Origin: Paenibacillus sp. FSL H7-0737
GTDB lineage: Bacteria > Bacillota > Bacilli > Paenibacillales > Paenibacillaceae
Reading direction: 5' to 3'
DNA: 64,000 nt
Assembly (NCBI RefSeq): GCF_000758545.1
Contig: NZ_CP009279.1
Span: forward strand, 1,860,001-1,924,000
Both the position numbers and the translations under genes were made by a program. The notes beneath the pieces were generated by a model. It saw only the letters and a program-made list of their open reading frames with translations, did not search any database and had not been told where the DNA came from. Of this stretch, positions 63,432-64,000 are shown one piece after another. The number at the start of each line of letters is the position of its first letter. Positions within the stretch are counted from its first letter, which is position 1.

Positions 63432-64000
63432 ATGGTAAATCGAAGTGGAGTAGCAGAGCCACACATTGTTTCATACGCCCCCAAGCATTATCTGTGCAGA
63501 CGAGCGACGGAGTCGCTTGTCTTGGATGGGAAGCTAGATAAGCCCTTTTGGCAGCATGCAGCATGGACAGAAAAGTTTGTTGATATTGAAGGGGATTTGC
63601 GTCCGATGCCAGGAAAGGATACGAGGGTAAAAATGCTATGGGATGATGAGTATTTTTACTTTGGTGCAGAGCTGATGGAAGATCAGATCTGGGGAACGCT
63701 GACAGAACGTGATTCCGTTATTTTTTACGATAATGATTTTGAGATTTTTATAGATCCAACAGGAGATTCCCATCAATATTACGAGTTTGAGATTAACGCC
63801 TTGAACACGGTATGGGACTTACTCCTTGTGAAACCTTATCGTGACGGAGGTCCTCCAATTAACGGTTGGGATATCCAAGGCTTGAAGACGGCTGTTCATA
63901 TCGAAGGTGAGTTAAATAACCCGCACGCTGACAATCGGAAATGGACGGTTGAAATTGCAATACCTTGGAATAGTTTAAAAGAATGTGCTACGGATCAACG
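63432..64000 (+). CDS. CBM9-like carbohydrate-binding protein (cut by window edge)
   Basis: The first 189 residues of a gene running out of the window. ATG at 63432 follows AAAGGAGC. From about residue 30 the sequence LVLDGKLDKPFWQHAAWTE starts a CBM9-like beta-sandwich, with VKMLWDDEYFYFGAEL, DNDFEIFIDPTGD and WTVEIAIPWNSL as typical strands. There is no signal peptide. It follows the second fucosidase by 29 bases, so it is in the same operon. Family members often accompany glycan hydrolases; the role here is unknown. Confidence 0.82.
   Translation, partial: MVNRSGVAEPHIVSYAPKHYLCRRATESLVLDGKLDKPFWQHAAWTEKFVDIEGDLRPMPGKDTRVKMLWDDEYFYFGAELMEDQIWGTLTERDSVIFYDNDFEIFIDPTGDSHQYYEFEINALNTVWDLLLVKPYRDGGPPINGWDIQGLKTAVHIEGELNNPHADNRKWTVEIAIPWNSLKECATDQ

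Overview
The window looks like a chromosomal segment of a spore-forming Firmicute, most likely a Paenibacillus. The support is a low-to-moderate GC content with strong AGGAGG-type ribosome binding sites, a LiaFSR-type operon, PrkA and SpoVR sporulation proteins, a probable gamma-type SASP with a sigma-G-like promoter, an AbrB homologue with a Spo0A-like box, and many Lpl/Ytc-type sugar ABC systems without their own ATPase. Assignment is by recognition of families; no database search was run. No rRNA, tRNA, CRISPR array or intact insertion sequence was seen.

1-13.5 kb is mostly housekeeping and envelope stress: the 3' end of thrS, a 3D-domain secreted protein, the SASP candidate, liaF-liaS-liaR homologues, a membrane-anchored HtrA protease followed by an OmpR-type two-component pair, ispH, a DAHP synthase (aroF) and a beta-type glutamine synthetase (glnA) with a GlnR/TnrA-like box. 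13.7-22.1 kb is a LacI-controlled sugar module: regulator, lipoprotein, two permeases, a GH94 phosphorylase and a mutarotase-like protein. 22.2-30.1 kb holds serC, trmL, an AbrB-type regulator, a 34-residue membrane peptide, a two-gene membrane/NAGPA-like unit, a degenerate response regulator, a PLP aminotransferase and a DUF2161 nuclease-like protein. 30.3-35.8 kb carries prkA, an AraC/GyrI-like regulator, a GNAT acetyltransferase and spoVR.

36.3-64 kb is a carbohydrate-uptake region. It has three Lpl-type transporters (two permeases each and four solute-binding lipoproteins between them), a fifth lipoprotein beside a YesMN-like two-component system, two large membrane-bound AraC regulators, a TetR/MFS efflux pair in the middle, and at the right edge two GH29 alpha-L-fucosidases plus the start of a CBM9-like protein. 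Together the right end reads as a fucosylated-glycan utilisation locus. Three perfect cre-like sites suggest CcpA control. No ATPase gene accompanies any of the transporters, so a shared MsmX-type ATPase elsewhere is expected.

The most unusual non-coding signal is a pair of arrays (4928-5113 and 28668-28854). Each contains four 23-bp palindromes with conserved spacing (50/62/51 and 51/62/51 bp) while the DNA between them has diverged. Other non-coding structures of note are a 174-bp imperfect inverted repeat (33500-33673), a 114-bp interrupted inverted repeat (5250-5363), five 8-bp tandem repeats in the aroF leader, and a perfect 32-bp palindrome at 50587-50618.
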